From Leucaena leucocephala (lineage: Eukaryota > Streptophyta > Magnoliopsida > Fabales > Fabaceae), in NCBI GenBank assembly GCA_037074615.1, contig CM073538.1, forward strand, positions 18,532,568 through 18,596,567: a stretch of DNA of 64,000 nt. Direction: 5' to 3'. Under the pieces are notes generated by a model that was not told the DNA's origin, did no database searches, and was given only the letters and a program-made list of their open reading frames with translations. Shown here one piece after another: positions 51,851-64,000 of the stretch. Within the stretch, counting starts at the first letter, position 1. Every line of letters begins with the position of its first letter. Made by a program: the position numbers and the translations under genes.

Positions 51851-51855
51851 ATAAC

Positions 51856-52591
51856 AACTTGGAAACGAAACTCAGAACGTGATGATAGGCTGCTTTCTTA
51901 AGCTTGGCTCTCGATTTAAACAGGCTGGTCTCACATACTCGATATATTTTGTAGGCTCTAAAAACCAACAATACACCATCAAGTTTGTTCCTTTGGGTAC
52001 AAAACTATTAAGCTTTTCAACGTATACCATTAATAGGCCCCACTCAATCAAATTAACCATTCAAGATATTATAACCAATCGATAATCACCCTGTAGGCAA
52101 TAAAAATAGTTGGTCTAAATGATATTTTGGTCTTTTACAAGGCTAAAAAATAATATTAGTCCCTCGGCATTTATTTATAGCTTTTTAGGCTTATTCATTA
52201 GTATTAATTTTCTTGTAGAGTACTTATTTATAATTTTCTAAGGGCTTTTCTGTAATGTATTATTTTCGGTCAATTAAAAGTAAAAATAGCAATGGTTAAC
52301 AAAGCGGCAACATTGCACCATTTCTAATATATTTTTTGACATTTGATGACAAAGGATTTCCCATTAAAAGGTCAAATTTAGAAGAATTCAAAGGAAAGGC
52401 GGGCAAAAAAGAAGCAGAGGAGGAAATTGAACAAGGGATTCGGGAAATTGAACAAAGGAAATTGAAGGCAGAGGCTAGTTCTTTGGTGGCTTTGCTTTAC
52501 AGTTTGTTGAGAGGATGAGAGAGAGTAGGAGATGATGGAAGCACGGGGGTTCTTCTCTTTCTACCCTGTTGCTGATTACTGGAGGTTCTTC
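51856..52591. other. Intergenic DNA, nothing recognised
   Basis: Mixed AT-rich sequence. Short open frames occur on both strands, including one rich in Glu and Lys at 52336-52518, but I see no domain and no splice context that would support a gene. Confidence 0.4.
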
Positions 52592-52880
52592 ACTCTCATT
52601 TTTCACCGGCTTCATCGTGATCTCATCACTACTAATTACCTCAGACACATCTTGTATGAAGGTAAGGACACATTGCCTCCAGAAACAGGCAATTACTCAG
52701 GCTTTACACAAACAACCCAAGCAGGGGCTGGTATGGCTACAAAAGCGCCAATGGGAGCAATGTCGTTTTCGAGCACCCTGCAACTTTTGACACGCTTGCT
52801 TTACATCCCAAGGAGAAGGACGAGGTTCTAAAGGACCTTGTTAGGTTATAAAATGCAAAGAACTATTATGCAAAGAAGGA
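52592..52880 (+). pseudogene. BCS1/AATP-like AAA-ATPase fragment (broken)
   Basis: The first part reads HRDLITTNYLRHILYEG. After a one-base frameshift near 52660 a second frame reads RLYTNNPSRGWYGYKS and then NVVFEHPATFDTLAL, ending at a TAA near 52848. These are the segments just before the Walker A motif of plant membrane-bound AAA-ATPases related to BCS1. The ATPase core itself is absent. A scrap reading AKNYYAKK follows the stop and matches the next conserved stretch. It is a truncated, frameshifted relic. Confidence 0.7.
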
Positions 52881-53734
52881 CAACACGGAGCTCAAGAAGA
52901 ATGGAAGATGACGATGTTGACGTGAAACCGTGGAAGTAAAAACGAAATGCCTGCCTATTTACTGGTTTAACAGATGTTTGGGTGCGGGTGGAATTGATCT
53001 AAATTAAAAATATTGAGGGTACAATTGCATTAAAAATAAATAAGATAAATATATTGAATGCACTCTTAAAAATAAAATTAGTATATTGAATACTATTTTA
53101 CATTTATATTTAAGATTAAATTTAACTATTATCTAACTTTTACATTTAGGATATGAGAAAATTTATATTAATTTGTTATGACTAGTAGTCCTTATTATAC
53201 GTTACTTGTAATTCATTCTCATAATACATACAAAAAAATATATCAAATGTCTTAAATTGATCAGATTTTTCAAGTTACCCTTATTAAACTTTTTTTCTCT
53301 GTACATTTATAAATTATTTTCATCTCTTATCTTCTTCTTTTTGCAATAAAAATTAAATAAAGATAAAATTAAAAAATTATTAGTGACTCTATAAGTTATT
53401 TATATTTTGGATCAATTTTTTCTTCTACGAATAGCTTGTAATAAGGAATACAGTGTTACCTATCAACAATAATTCTTAACTAATTTAAAATGATGACCAT
53501 ACCAAAAAAATCATTTTTCTTTTACTTCTAGATTTGGCCAGTATTTTGTTTCTTTGCCATCAAAAGGGAAGCTATCATATTAAAGTAACCACAAAATACA
53601 TATAGGTCCCGAAAAGCTAACCCACAATAAAAAGAAAACCAGAAAATAACGACAGCGAAAAAGTTCTGGCCAGTATCAAAACTAACAGAAGTCCTATAAT
53701 GTTCTAGCAACGTCTGTAAAGGAGGTGTCCCAAT
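52881..53734. other. AT-rich intergenic DNA
   Basis: No gene is seen. A GAGGGTACAATTG motif near 53017 is shared with the MITE-like element at 3907-4429 and could be a fragment of the same family. Confidence 0.35.
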
Positions 53735-53985
53735 CTATTCCGCTAGACATAACCCCTTCAACGAAGTTTTAGCAACCCAATCAGCTACCAGATTTGCTTC
53801 CCAAGAAATCCACATAAAAAGAGTGGTTTCTTAATGAATTCCTTAAAGAAAGGATGTTCTCAATCAAAATATCACATTTTCAATAAGGAGAACCATGATT
53901 GGTATTTAGGCCGTTGATAAGGATCTCGCGATTCAAATATAACCTCATCCAGTAGATTATCTTGGACATAAGTGAATGCATTAGA
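53735..53985 (-). pseudogene. RNase H-like relic, probably from a LINE
   Basis: On the minus strand one frame reads MWISWEANLVADWVAKTSLKG, matching the typical end of the plant RVT_3-type RNase H domain (xREANxVADWxAK). Upstream, in other frames, pieces resembling IESRD and INGLNTNHGSPY occur. Stops and frameshifts abound. RNase H domains of this type end many plant L1-like elements, so a 5'-truncated LINE is the likely source. A decayed host RNase H-like gene is the alternative. Confidence 0.5.
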
Positions 53986-55487
53986 GCAGAAGCAAGAAGC
54001 TTTGGTTAGTTTAACTTGGACATCAAGGAGGAAGTGTATCACTGGATAAATCAGCTTTGGTTATTTAAATATGTACTTTTTTTTTCAAAAGTCATGGATA
54101 AGTGAGTTGCACAAAAATAAATTTTGGAGGATTTAAATCCAGTTAAAACAAAACTTTTGGTTAAAAATACATTCAAAAATTTAGTTGTTGATAAAGCTTG
54201 TTGCTATTGCTAAATCTGGTTATAGAAATGGAACTATGAAGGTGAATTGCAGAGAAAATCTCCTTTGGCTGTGGGCTGCTATAGTTTCATAATGGCCAAC
54301 TGCTAAAGGAGTATTGCCCTGTAATGCACCCCCACGTGATGAGCTCGTGAGCTTTCTGGTCTTTGTATGAACAGTTCTGAGTCCTCCATGTCTATTTATA
54401 TATGCGTGCTTGTGTGTAGGGGATGATAATAAATATCTCAGCCATGAATGAGCAAAAGCTTGAGATAATATTCCCAAGCATATCCTATATTCCCGTGTTT
54501 CGCACCTCACTACATAAAGATATATAGTGGTCCATGCATGCTCTACTTTACTCTCACGTCTGTTTCATATTTCTCCCCACATTTCGTCCAATTCACGTAT
54601 CATTTCCTACATATCTATATGTCTTCTTTTGAATCATAACATAGTCATTTTTTGTATGGAAAAATTAAATTAAATTTAGATGAATTGAGTTCTGAAAATT
54701 CTATAGTGACAACTTCCTTGAACGTTCCGTACAAAAAAGAGCATATTAAAAGGGAGAGTCCCTTGAACTTATAAATCTTACTTTACTTATAAGACTCCCC
54801 AATAAGAGATTCACCCACATGTCCTTTACAACTTGACAATAGTTTAGAGATTTTATAAGACCTTTAGATAATAAATTATCTTATATGGGACCTGAGCATA
54901 ATTTTTACCCTTTACAAAAATTCGATTCACTACTTGTCATGGTTTATGGCAACTGCAGTAACGAAATGTAAGACCTTTAGTTAATGGCATAAAATGTAAA
55001 AAAACAAAAGCATATAAAATAATATATATTTGAGCTTAGGTTTAGTAGGTTAATAATTATTAATCATGTCAATAAATTGAAGATGTGAATAAATTGAAGA
55101 ATCAGTAAATATTAATCATATCATCTTTATACCTTATGTAAATTCTCCCTTATCCCTATCTCAATTATTTAATGAATGTAGCGAATCACATAGTATTTGT
55201 ATCTAACACCGCCAGGTTAACGATGGTACTAACAAAATAGAAAAATATAAAGCATATTAGGGAATATTAAACTTTATACGTAATAAATTTATCAAAAATA
55301 AAACTTAATTAGTTGAAAACAATTTACTATAGAAAAAATCCATGTAGGATTAGTACCATGTGTATGGGCTCTGAAAAGATGTTCCTTGTATAGCTTATTG
55401 CCAATTGGAAAAAAGATATCATATAACTTTCTAAATTTTATGCTTAATGAATTTATAAAGAAAAACTCACATGTTGAAGATTGATAT
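53986..55487. other. AT-rich intergenic DNA
   Basis: No coding region, RNA gene or clear repeat is recognised. Short open frames such as 54220-54510 on the minus strand have no features of a gene. Confidence 0.4.
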
Positions 55488-55588
55488 TGTAATGACCCTG
55501 AAAATGCTTAGATATGATATTAATTTATTACAGGATATATATATATATATATATATTTTCTGGTAGGGATATTACAAGAGGAATTGGA

Positions 55589-55643
55589 TAGTTGAGTGGT
55601 TGGAAATAGAAGAGTTGGGTAAGAGGTCCCCTTTTTGAATCCC
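55589..55643 (+). promoter_or_regulatory. tRNA-like A/B boxes in gypsy-2 LTR (decayed)
   Basis: TAGTTGAGTGG (55589-55599) and TTTTGAATCCC (about 55633-55643) occupy the same place, about 100 bases into the LTR, as the boxes in gypsy-1. The 3' LTR copy has the better A box TAGCTGAGTGG at 62751-62761 and a decayed B box near 62796. Confidence 0.4.
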
Positions 55644-56817
55644 AATACCTATAGAGGTAGAATTTTATTTTTTCAAACACAAGAAATTACTAAACTGCCC
55701 CTTTGTCCTTTTATTTAAAAAATCACACTTCCTTCTACCATTTTTCTAGATGAAAGCGAGAGGTAAGAGCAGAGGAAACTGGAAACTTCAGGAAACTAAG
55801 CCATTGCTATGTGACATGTCCCCGTTGTCACTTTGCCTCGGTCAGTTTCCTCCATCTATGCTGCCATCGTAGCCACCATCTCTTATGCAATTACTATCTG
55901 GTATGAGAAGTAGAACAATAGTGGTAATAAAGGAGTATCGTGGGAGGTGGAAAGAGGTGCTCGATGATTGCCTCTGTGGAAGCACGTTACCACGGGTTCT
56001 CAATTGTCCAAGATGTTGTCAACATGCAAACTGTCAACACTGTCATGCACTGTTATGGCTGCTATAATATTCACTCAATCGTTACAATAGTAGCTTGACC
56101 TTTAATTCCCTCCTCTATTCAGATCACTGTGTATGAGTAGTAAGTTAAAGATCTATTCCTTTCCATGGTTTATTCATAGCCATGAGAAGATTGAGGGTGG
56201 ACGAAAGGAAGTTTAAGAGTTATGGTTATGTGCACTTAGCTATGGTAAAATAGAGGGAAAGAAAACAAGAGTTGTCATCATGATAATGTCTAATAGCCAT
56301 TGTTTTTTTGTTCAAACTTCGCTGTCATAGTTCTTGGTTGTTGTTGTGTTTTCTTTTGTTTGGGCTCTATCTTTTCCATCACACCAGGCAACTTCTGTCC
56401 CCAATGGTTTAGGAACTGGGGTCACCAGATGCTCTTCATTGCTTTACCTTTTAGGGTGATATTTCAGTGTAAGTCAAGATTAGTTTCTTCTTTTCCTTCT
56501 CTGTTGGTCAGTGTTCACTGTGGTTGGATGATTTCATTTTCTATTTATCAGTGGTCGGGTCTCTGAAGGAGGAAAGATGGAAGAATAAATTTTGTGACAG
56601 TGAAACTATGGTTGCTTGAAGCCGTGTGTGTGATATTCTATAGTGTTGTTGTCATGATTTGAGGAAAAATATAGTAAGGCAGAGAAGAGAAAAGAAAGCG
56701 TTGAACTATGTTGGTTGAGATATATATATGGTGCTATTGGGGTTGAGGCTATACGGGTTAAAAAAGGACTGAATATAGAAAGGTTTTTAAAAAGGACTGA
56801 ATACAAAATGCTGTTTA

Positions 56818-56990
56818 CTAACAGCAGTACTGTTAGTCCTTAGTGTACTATGGTTAAACCCGAGCTCGATGGATATTCGTGGGTATTGTACTCGCGTAGG
56901 TTATTCGTGGGATTTATTCTCGCACCTGTTTCTCATAGGTCTTGTACCTGCGACTGTTCTTCGTAGGTCTTGTACCTATGCTTGTTTTGT
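56818..56990 (+). repeat. Conserved LTR hairpin and decayed short repeats
   Basis: CTAACAGCAGTACTGTTAG at 56818-56836 is identical to the gypsy-1 hairpin, although the DNA around it has diverged strongly. TTCGTGGG..GTACTCGC repeats follow in decayed form. Confidence 0.6.
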
Positions 56991-57722
56991 GGCCTTGTGC
57001 TACGCATAGTTACTTATCCTCGTGGATTATGTGTCCACGCCTACTTTCATGGCCTTAAGCCACGCCGGATTAATTAGTTACCCTATAGATTATGTGTCTA
57101 TCCCTATTTTTATTCTGTTGAAGTCCTACTAAAAAATAATTGTTTTGAAATAATTGTTCTAAATGGATTTCCAGAAATAAAATGTTTACAAGAATATTTG
57201 TATTTAATTACAAAATGTTATGATTTACATTTAAACATTTTGACATTTGTTTATTTTCGCATTTTAAATTATATTTTTCGGACGTTATTCACGAGTAGAT
57301 TTTTTTTTTACTTTAGATAGTGTTGTTAACCCTATTCCTGTAGTTGAGCAGTGAAGAACCTCACCTCCGATTTGAACCATTATTTTTGGTATATCCACTT
57401 ATAATGTAATTATAAATTTATGAAACACTTGTATTTTTTTAAGTTTATATGCTCCACTTAGTCTATAAACATGATTTTGGTTATTTTTAAAACGTATGCA
57501 AGTGATTTGAAACATTCGTAGTTTGTGGTAGGATTTTCAAAAGATTAGTTATACAAAGATGATTCTATTGAAATTCCTATAGAGGACCTGCCTTTTTGGT
57601 TAAAATAGAATATATAATATGATTATTATTTTAAATGTTTTATTTAAGGTTTTAGGCTAAAGGAATATGAATTTATTCATATTTTGTGTTGGTTAATGCT
57701 CAAATTTCGGGACGTGACAGTT

Positions 57723-57734
57723 TGGTATCAGAAT
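57723..57734 (+). other. Mutated primer-binding site of gypsy-2
   Basis: TGGTATCAGAAT, where TGGTATCAGAGC is expected, starts three bases after the LTR as in gypsy-1. Confidence 0.7.
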
Positions 57735-57932
57735 AAAGGTTCTTCTATAGCTAAGTGGAGCAAAGATACTTTAGTGGGGCCTCAATTATCATTATGAACC
57801 CAGGCATAATTATAATTGAGGCATCATTGAAGGCCTTTTTTGGAAACCTAAAAGTGTTTTCTTTTCTTATTGTATCAAGAATCTATTCTCCTTTAAAATT
57901 GAATATTTTCTATATTTTTGGTGTATAACTAA

Positions 57933-60900
57933 ATGCCGCTTAGAGGTCTACCAGCTAGAAGAAGCTCTATGAGTGATAAGGCTTTAGATAAAGGCTCTGC
58001 TCAGCAAAGTGACTTGCCCCTAGAGGCAGAGGACAAAGTTATAGGAGAGCTAGGACTAGGGGAGGTCAACCCCTTAGACCTCTTTAAGAGATCCTACTAA
58101 AGCTGAACCATATAATCCCTAAACTCCTAAAATCTCTACATCATCTACATGAGACTTGAGAAGAGATGCACAATGTAATTGAAGAGGACAATATTGCAGT
58201 CAAGTTGTCATAATTCATTAAGTTGGATCCTCCTGAGTTCACAGTTTTTTATTCCTGAGAAGAACCTGTGGAATTTCTAGAAGGTATTAAGAAGAGGTGC
58301 AGAGCTATGAGATGTCCTGATATTCAGTATGTGGAGTTTACTTTATTCTAGTTAGAAGGGATAACTAATGCTTGGAGCAAAATAGTCCCTGGTTTACAGG
58401 GAGATAAAGTGTCATCATTGTCATGGGTTGACTTCAAGGATATCTTTCTTAAACACTATCTTACCTAAAGTAAAAAAGGAAGTTGAAATGTACTTCAGGA
58501 ATGACAGTGGCCGAGTATGATAGGAAGTTTACAGAGCTTTCTTCTTATGCATCTATATTAATTTCTTCAGAGAAGGATATGATTGGCAGATTTATCCAGG
58601 GATTGCCATATATATATGATATTTTGGCCCCTATGTTGAATCATTTTTCTTCTTATGCTGATGTGGTTAATTGTGCTTTGAGAATTGAGCTAAGGCACTT
58701 TGAAGAAGAAGGAGTTTCTAAAAAGCAGAAGATAGGGAGCAAAAAATTCTAAGGGTTTTCATTTAAAGGAAATCGCTCTCAGGGCCAATCCCTATCATTT
58801 ATTATACAGCTAGTGCCTAGATCTTGTGGACCCTCCATAGGAGCTTCAGATCAAGGGCCTAAATTTAGAGGTGCTAGACCTCAGCCTGCTGTGAGCTAGT
58901 CTAATTATTCCAGGTCTCCTTGTGTTATTTATGGGAACTATCATTCAGGAGTCTATCATAAGGCTTCTAGTGTTTGTTATGGGTGTGGACAACTAGGTCA
59001 TATGAAAAGAGAGTGTCGATTTTCTCAGTTAACTTTGATTTGTGGATCAGGTTGACCTTCTCCCTGCCCTGTTACTTTTGTAGCCCCATCTATTGGAGCA
59101 ACCTCTACCTCGACAGGTAGAGGTACATTAGGAAGACCTTCATGAAAAAGGGCACAACCCTCTTCTGGCTAAAGCCAAGTAAGGGTACATGCTATGACAA
59201 GGCAAGATGCTCGGACCTCTAATGTTATGGTTACAGGTATTGTCACTATATGTTCTTAAAAAGCTTATGTATTGTTTGACCCTAGATCAAAACATTCTTA
59301 TGTTTCAATATATTTTGCAAAAAGGTTGGGTAAAGATTCTGCCAAACTTGATTGTCTTTTTCCAGTTGCTATCCATGTTGGGGAATCTTTGACAGTTTCA
59401 TAGGTGTATAAATCTTGTTAAGTGTCTTTTGAGGAAAGAGAAAGTCTTACTAATTTAATGATTCTTGACATGATTGATTTTTATGTGATATTAGACATGG
59501 ATTGGTTAGCCTCTTGTTATGCTACTATTGATTGCTACTTGAAAGTGGTGAATTTTAATATTCTAAGTGAGACTCTTTTTGTGTTGCAAGGGAATGAAGT
59601 AGAGAGACCAACTAAATTTATATCTACTTTAAAAGCCCAACGATTATTGATAAAGGGTTATCAGGGATTTTTGGCTGTAGTAAAAGATGTTGATAAGATT
59701 ACTATCAGCTTAACTCAAATTCCAGTTGTTTGGGAATTTCCTAACATCTTTCTAGAGGAATTGCCTGGCTTACCTTCCAATATAAAGATATAATTTGGTG
59801 TTGATGTTATTCCTAGAACACAGTCAATTTCTATTTACTCTTATAGGATGGTCCCCTCATAGTTAAGGGAATTGAAGACTCAGCTGTAATAACTGCTATA
59901 TAAGGGGTTTATTTAACCCAACACTTCTCCGTAGGATGCACGAGTGTTATTTGTGAAAAAGAAAGATGGATATTTAAGACTATGCATTGATTATTGACAA
60001 CTTAATAAAGTGACCATAAGAATAAGTACCCGGTGCCACATATTGATGATCTTTTTGACCAGTTACAAGGAGCATAATATTTTTTGAAGGTAGAATTCTG
60101 ATCAGGGTATCATCAATTAAAGATCAAGAAGGAAGATATTCCAAAGACAACATTTAAAACTCAGTATGGTCATTATGAATTTTTGGTAATATCCTTTGGG
60201 TTGACAAATGCTGCTACAATATTCATGGACTTGATGAAATGGGTATTCAAAGCATTTCTTGATAAATTTGTAATTGTGTTTATTGATGATATCTTGGTAT
60301 ATTCTAAGAGTATGGAGAAGTATGAACATCGTTTATGGTTAGTGTTATAAATGTCGAGAGTGCAATGACTTTATGCTAAGTTTTATAAATGTAAATTCTG
60401 GTTAACTGAAGTCACTTTCTTGAGGCACATGGTGTTAAAAGACAGTGTTCAAGTTGATCCTAGCAAGGTTGAGGCAGTTAAAAGTTAGCCTTGACCTATA
60501 ACGGTTATTGAAATTCAAAGTTTCTTGGGCCTCGTAGGATATTACCATTGTTTTATGAAGGATTTCTCAAGAATAGCCACTCCATTGACAAGGTTAACTC
60601 AGAAGAATGTGAAATTCATTTAGGATGATAAGTTTGAGGGAAGTTTTCAGAAGTTAAAGGAGTCTTTGACTTTCGCTCTAGTTTTAAGCTTACCTTTAGG
60701 AGTTAGAGGGTACACAGTGTATTGTGATGCTTCTTGAATTGGTTTAGGCTATGTATTAATATAGAATGGGTAAGTAATTGCTTATGCCTCTAGAAAGCTT
60801 AAGAAGCATAAGCAACTTATGATTTAGAAATAGTCACAGTTGTGTTTGCTCTAAAGATTTGGAGACATTATCTGTATGGTGAAACTTGTGAGATTTTCAC

Positions 60901-62602
60901 TGATCATAAAATCTCAAGTATATTTTTTAGCAAAAGGGTATGAATCTCAGACAAAGAAGATGGATAAATTTGTTAAAAGATTATGATTGTATGATTATGT
61001 ATCATCCTAGTAAGGCAAATGTGATGACTGATGCTTTAAGCAAAAAGTCTATGGGTAGCTTGGCACATATAAATGTTGAAAGAAGACCGCTGGTGCAGGA
61101 ATTTCATAAATTGGAGGAAGAAGGAGTCGTATTTGAAATTGTTGATAGAGGAGCATTTTTAGCTTATTTGTAAGCTCATTCCTCTTTAAATTAACAAATT
61201 AAAGAGTACTCTAATATGAAATTATGCAAGTTATGAGATTTGGTTAAAGAGGGCAGTAATACAGAATTTGTGATTAGCCCATGAAGGTGTTATGAGGCAC
61301 AATAGTAGGATTTGCGTGCCTCAAGTTCAAGATTTTATAAAGCAAATTTTGGAAGAAGCTCATGATTCTACTTGTACTGTTTACCATGGTATCACTAAGA
61401 TGTACCAAGATTTAAAGCAGTTATATTGGTAGTATGGTATGAAAAATGATATGCCAAACTTTGTTGCAAATTGTTTGGTGCGTCACCAAGTTAAAGTGGA
61501 GCATCAGAAGCATGTAGGACCATTACAATGGTTGGAAATACTTGAGTGAAAATGGGAAAATATAACAATGGATTTCATTATTAGTTTGCCCCGTACTGCT
61601 AAAGGTTTTGACTCTATATGGGTGATTGTTGACAGGTTAACAAAGTCTACTTATTTCCTTCCAATGAAGATGACTTACAGCGTTGCTAGATTTACCGAGA
61701 TTTATATTGCTGAGATTTTATTATTACATGTAGTTCCAGTGTTTATCATTTCAGATCGGGGGCCTAATTTACTTCTCGATTTTGGGAATCATTTCAAAAA
61801 GCATTGGTACTCGATTAAATTTAAGTACTGCTTTTCATCCTCAAATAGATGGGCAATTTGAGAGAACAATTGAAATAGTTGAGGATATGTTGAGATCCTA
61901 GATCATAGATTTCAGTAGAAGTTGGGATAATCATTTGCCACCAGTGGAATTTGCCTATAATTATATTTATCAATCAAGTCTTCAAATATCACCATTTGAA
62001 TCATTATATGGAAGACATTGTAGGTCTCTAATTGAATGGTTTAAAGTTAGTGACAGAGAGAATTTTGGACCAAATTTGGTTTAGGATACTAAAGAGAAGG
62101 TAAAGTAATCAAACAAAGGTTGTTGACAGCTCAGAGTCGATAAAAATCGTACATGGATCTTAGTCGAAGGGAATTAGAATTTGTGGTTGGGGATAAAGTA
62201 TTTTTAAAGGCGTCACTAGTGAAAGGTGTCATGAGATTCAAGAACAAAGGTAAGCTAAGTCCAAGGTATATCGGTCCATTTGAAATTTTAGGCAAAATAG
62301 GTTATGTAGCTTATCGATTAGCTATACCACCAGACTTATCTGGAATCCATCTAGTGTTTCATGTGTTAATGCAACAAAAATATCTGTATGATCCCTCTCA
62401 TGTCGTTGAATATCAAGAAATTAGTGTAAATGAAGACTTGTCGTACGATGAGTATCCAGTAGCTATTATTGATATACAAGTAAAGAAGTTAAGATCTAAA
62501 GAGATTTATTTGGTAAAAGCGTTATGGCGTAATTATTCAAAGGAAGAAGTTACTTGGGAAATTGAGAGTGAGATGCGGAGCAAGTACCCACACTTGTTCT
62601 AG
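57933..62602 (+). pseudogene. Gag-Pol of gypsy-2 (heavily decayed)
   Basis: Readable pieces follow gypsy-1. Gag is at 58200-58750 (TVAEYDRKFTELSSYAS), a ruined CCHC knuckle near 58980 (CYGCGQLGH), a protease-like part near 59275, RT from about 59840 to 60750 with FIDDILVYS near 60278, then RNase H, integrase (MDFIISLPRT near 61568) and a chromodomain-like end at 62153-62602. Many stops and several frameshifts are present. It keeps the RT segment that gypsy-1 has lost, and keeps sense codons at several gypsy-1 stop positions, which makes it useful for inferring the gypsy-1 mutations. Confidence 0.85.
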
Positions 62603-62646
62603 AATTGAGGGGAGCATATTTTCAAATTTAGAGGACCGAATTTCTT

Positions 62647-62659
62647 AAGATGAGAAGAA
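62647..62659 (+). other. Polypurine tract of gypsy-2
   Basis: AAGATGAGAAGAA directly before the 3' LTR. Confidence 0.7.
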
Positions 62660-64000
62660 TGTAATGACCTTAGAAATACTTAGATATGATATTAATTTAT
62701 TACAGGATGTATATACATTTTTTAGGAGGGATATCATAAGAGGAATTGGATAGCTGAGTGGTTGAAAACATAAGAGCTGGGTAAAAGGTTCTCTGCTTGA
62801 ATCGTAACACCTACAAAAGTAGGATTTTATTTGTTTAGACACAAGAAATTACCAAACTACCCCTCTGTCCTTTTATTTCAAAAATCACACTTCGTTCTGC
62901 CTTTCTTCCATATGATAGTGAGAGGGTGAGAGCATAGGAAACTAAAAACTTCATGATATTGAGCCACTGTTATGTGACCTATCGCTGTCATCACTTTGCC
63001 TCGATCAATTTCCTCCATCTGCTCTACCGTCAGAGCCACCATCTCTTCTATAGTTCCTATCTAGTCTGAGAAGCATAACGAGAGTGGGAATAGAAGAGTG
63101 TTGTAAGAGGTGGAAAGAGGTGCTCGATAGTTGTCGCTATGGAAGCACGCTACCATGGGTTCTCAATTGTCTATAATACCATCAACGTTCAAATTGTCAC
63201 CACCGTCACACACGGTCCTCACTACTGTAATATTCCCTTATTCGTTATTGTAGCAGCTTGACCTCTGACTCCCTCCTCTATTTAGATTGTTGTGTGTGAG
63301 TAGTAAGTTAAAGATCTCTTCCTTTCCATGGTCTATCCATAGTCGTGAGAAGATTGAGGGTGGACGAAAGGAAGTTTAAGAGTTGTGGTTATGTGTACTA
63401 TAGTTGTGGTAAAATGAAGGAAAGGAAGCAGAAGTTGTCTCCATGATACTGTCTGATAGCCATTATTTTTTTGTCCAAGCTTCACCGTCATGGTTCTTGG
63501 TGGCTGCTATGTTTTCTTCTGTTTGGGCTCTATCTTTTTACTCACTAATGGTTTAGGAGTTGGGGTCACCAGATACTCTTCATTGCTCTACATTTTAGGG
63601 TGCTATTTCAGTATAACTCAAGATTGGTTTCTTCTTTTCCTTCTCTACTAGTTAGTGTTCACTGTGGTTAGATGATTTAATTTTCTATTTACCGATGGTC
63701 AGGTCTTTGAAAGAGGAAAGATGGAAGAATAAATTTTATGACAGTGAAACTATGGTTACTTGAAGCCGTGTGTGTGATGTTCTATAATGCTGCTATCATA
63801 ACTTGAGAAAATTATAGTAAGGCAGAGAAGAGAAAAAAAGGCATTGGACTATGTTGGTTGATATATATATGGTGCTATTGGTGTTAAGGTTATATAGGTT
63901 CAAAATTTCTCTGGAGAGTACTTTGAATTTGGGTATTTGAAATATGGAATTTTAGATTTTACATTATAGGTATAAATAGGTGTTGAATGAGGAAGATTTA
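62660..64000 (+). repeat. 3' LTR of gypsy-2 (partial)
   Basis: The first 1,341 bases of the LTR, clearly similar to 55488 onward but with many substitutions and small indels. A deletion relative to the 5' LTR lies near 63545. The window ends inside it. Confidence 0.88.

Larger units (their letters stand above)
55488..57719 (+). repeat. 5' LTR of gypsy-2
   Basis: 2,232 bp ending TTTCGGGACGTGACA, the same LTR end as in gypsy-1. It contains a TA microsatellite near 55530-55555. Confidence 0.85.
55488..64000 (+). mobile_element. Decayed Tekay/Del-like gypsy element (gypsy-2), right end outside window
   Basis: LTRs start TGTAATGACC at 55488 and 62660. The internal region is similar to gypsy-1 from gag to the chromodomain-like end. 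The coding part is full of stops and frameshifts, so it is much older than gypsy-1. The 3' LTR is cut by the window border, so the target duplication cannot be checked; the 5' flank is ATAT-rich. Confidence 0.88.

Noticed and set aside
51872..52060. A 62-residue minus-strand open frame overlapped by a plus-strand one
   Set aside because: Both are short, overlapping and without any recognisable feature.

Overview
The window is nuclear DNA from a flowering plant, most likely a eudicot. It holds two intact intron-less BAHD acyltransferase genes of the vinorine-synthase type, long Ty1/copia and Ty3/gypsy LTR retrotransposons, an integrated plant pararetrovirus, a CACTA DNA transposon and AT-rich intergenic DNA. 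The species cannot be named from sequence alone. Only the two BAHD genes look like functional host genes. All other coding sequence belongs to mobile elements or relics.

Host layer: a tandem array of three BAHD units. Unit A (gene 1364-2668) and unit C (gene 44148-45467) are intact. Unit B keeps only an upstream block (about 4605-4800), a C-terminal coding scrap (5372-5456) and its 3' flank. That flank is cut into three pieces (5457-5841, 15338-15427, 43085 onward), so almost 37 kb of later insertions sit inside unit B.

Insertions in unit B: (1) a petuvirus-like endogenous pararetrovirus (15428-43084), slightly longer than one genome unit, whose single polyprotein frame is broken by many stops, two frameshifts and a 98-bp tandem duplication; (2) a Tekay/Del-like gypsy element (gypsy-1, 19561-39391, target duplication CTCAC) inside its protease region; (3) an intact Angela/Tork-like copia element (copia-2, 19870-29099, target duplication GTAAC) inside the 5' LTR of gypsy-1; (4) a second intact copia of the same family (copia-1, 5842-15332, target duplication TATGA) in the host flank about 90 bp left of the virus. 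Every target-site duplication can be read, so the order of nested events can be deduced.

Right side: just after BAHD gene C lies a non-autonomous CACTA element (45624-49799, target duplication TTA) carrying a captured, still intron-containing piece of a UAP56/RH15-type RNA helicase gene. Next come a reverse-oriented solo LTR of the same copia family (49975-51850, target duplication ATAAC), a broken BCS1/AATP-like AAA-ATPase fragment (about 52592-52880), a decayed RNase H-like remnant probably from a LINE (about 53735-53985, minus) and a heavily decayed sister of gypsy-1 (gypsy-2, 55488 to beyond the window end).

Points most worth a second look: the mosaic identity between the two copia copies; paired GC-rich palindromes in their leader; tRNA-like A/B boxes near the start of both gypsy LTR families; the more-than-unit-length viral integration with an intact promoter and primer-binding site at its right end; and the helicase capture by the CACTA element. 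No wholly new biological system is evident. All comparisons were made by eye.
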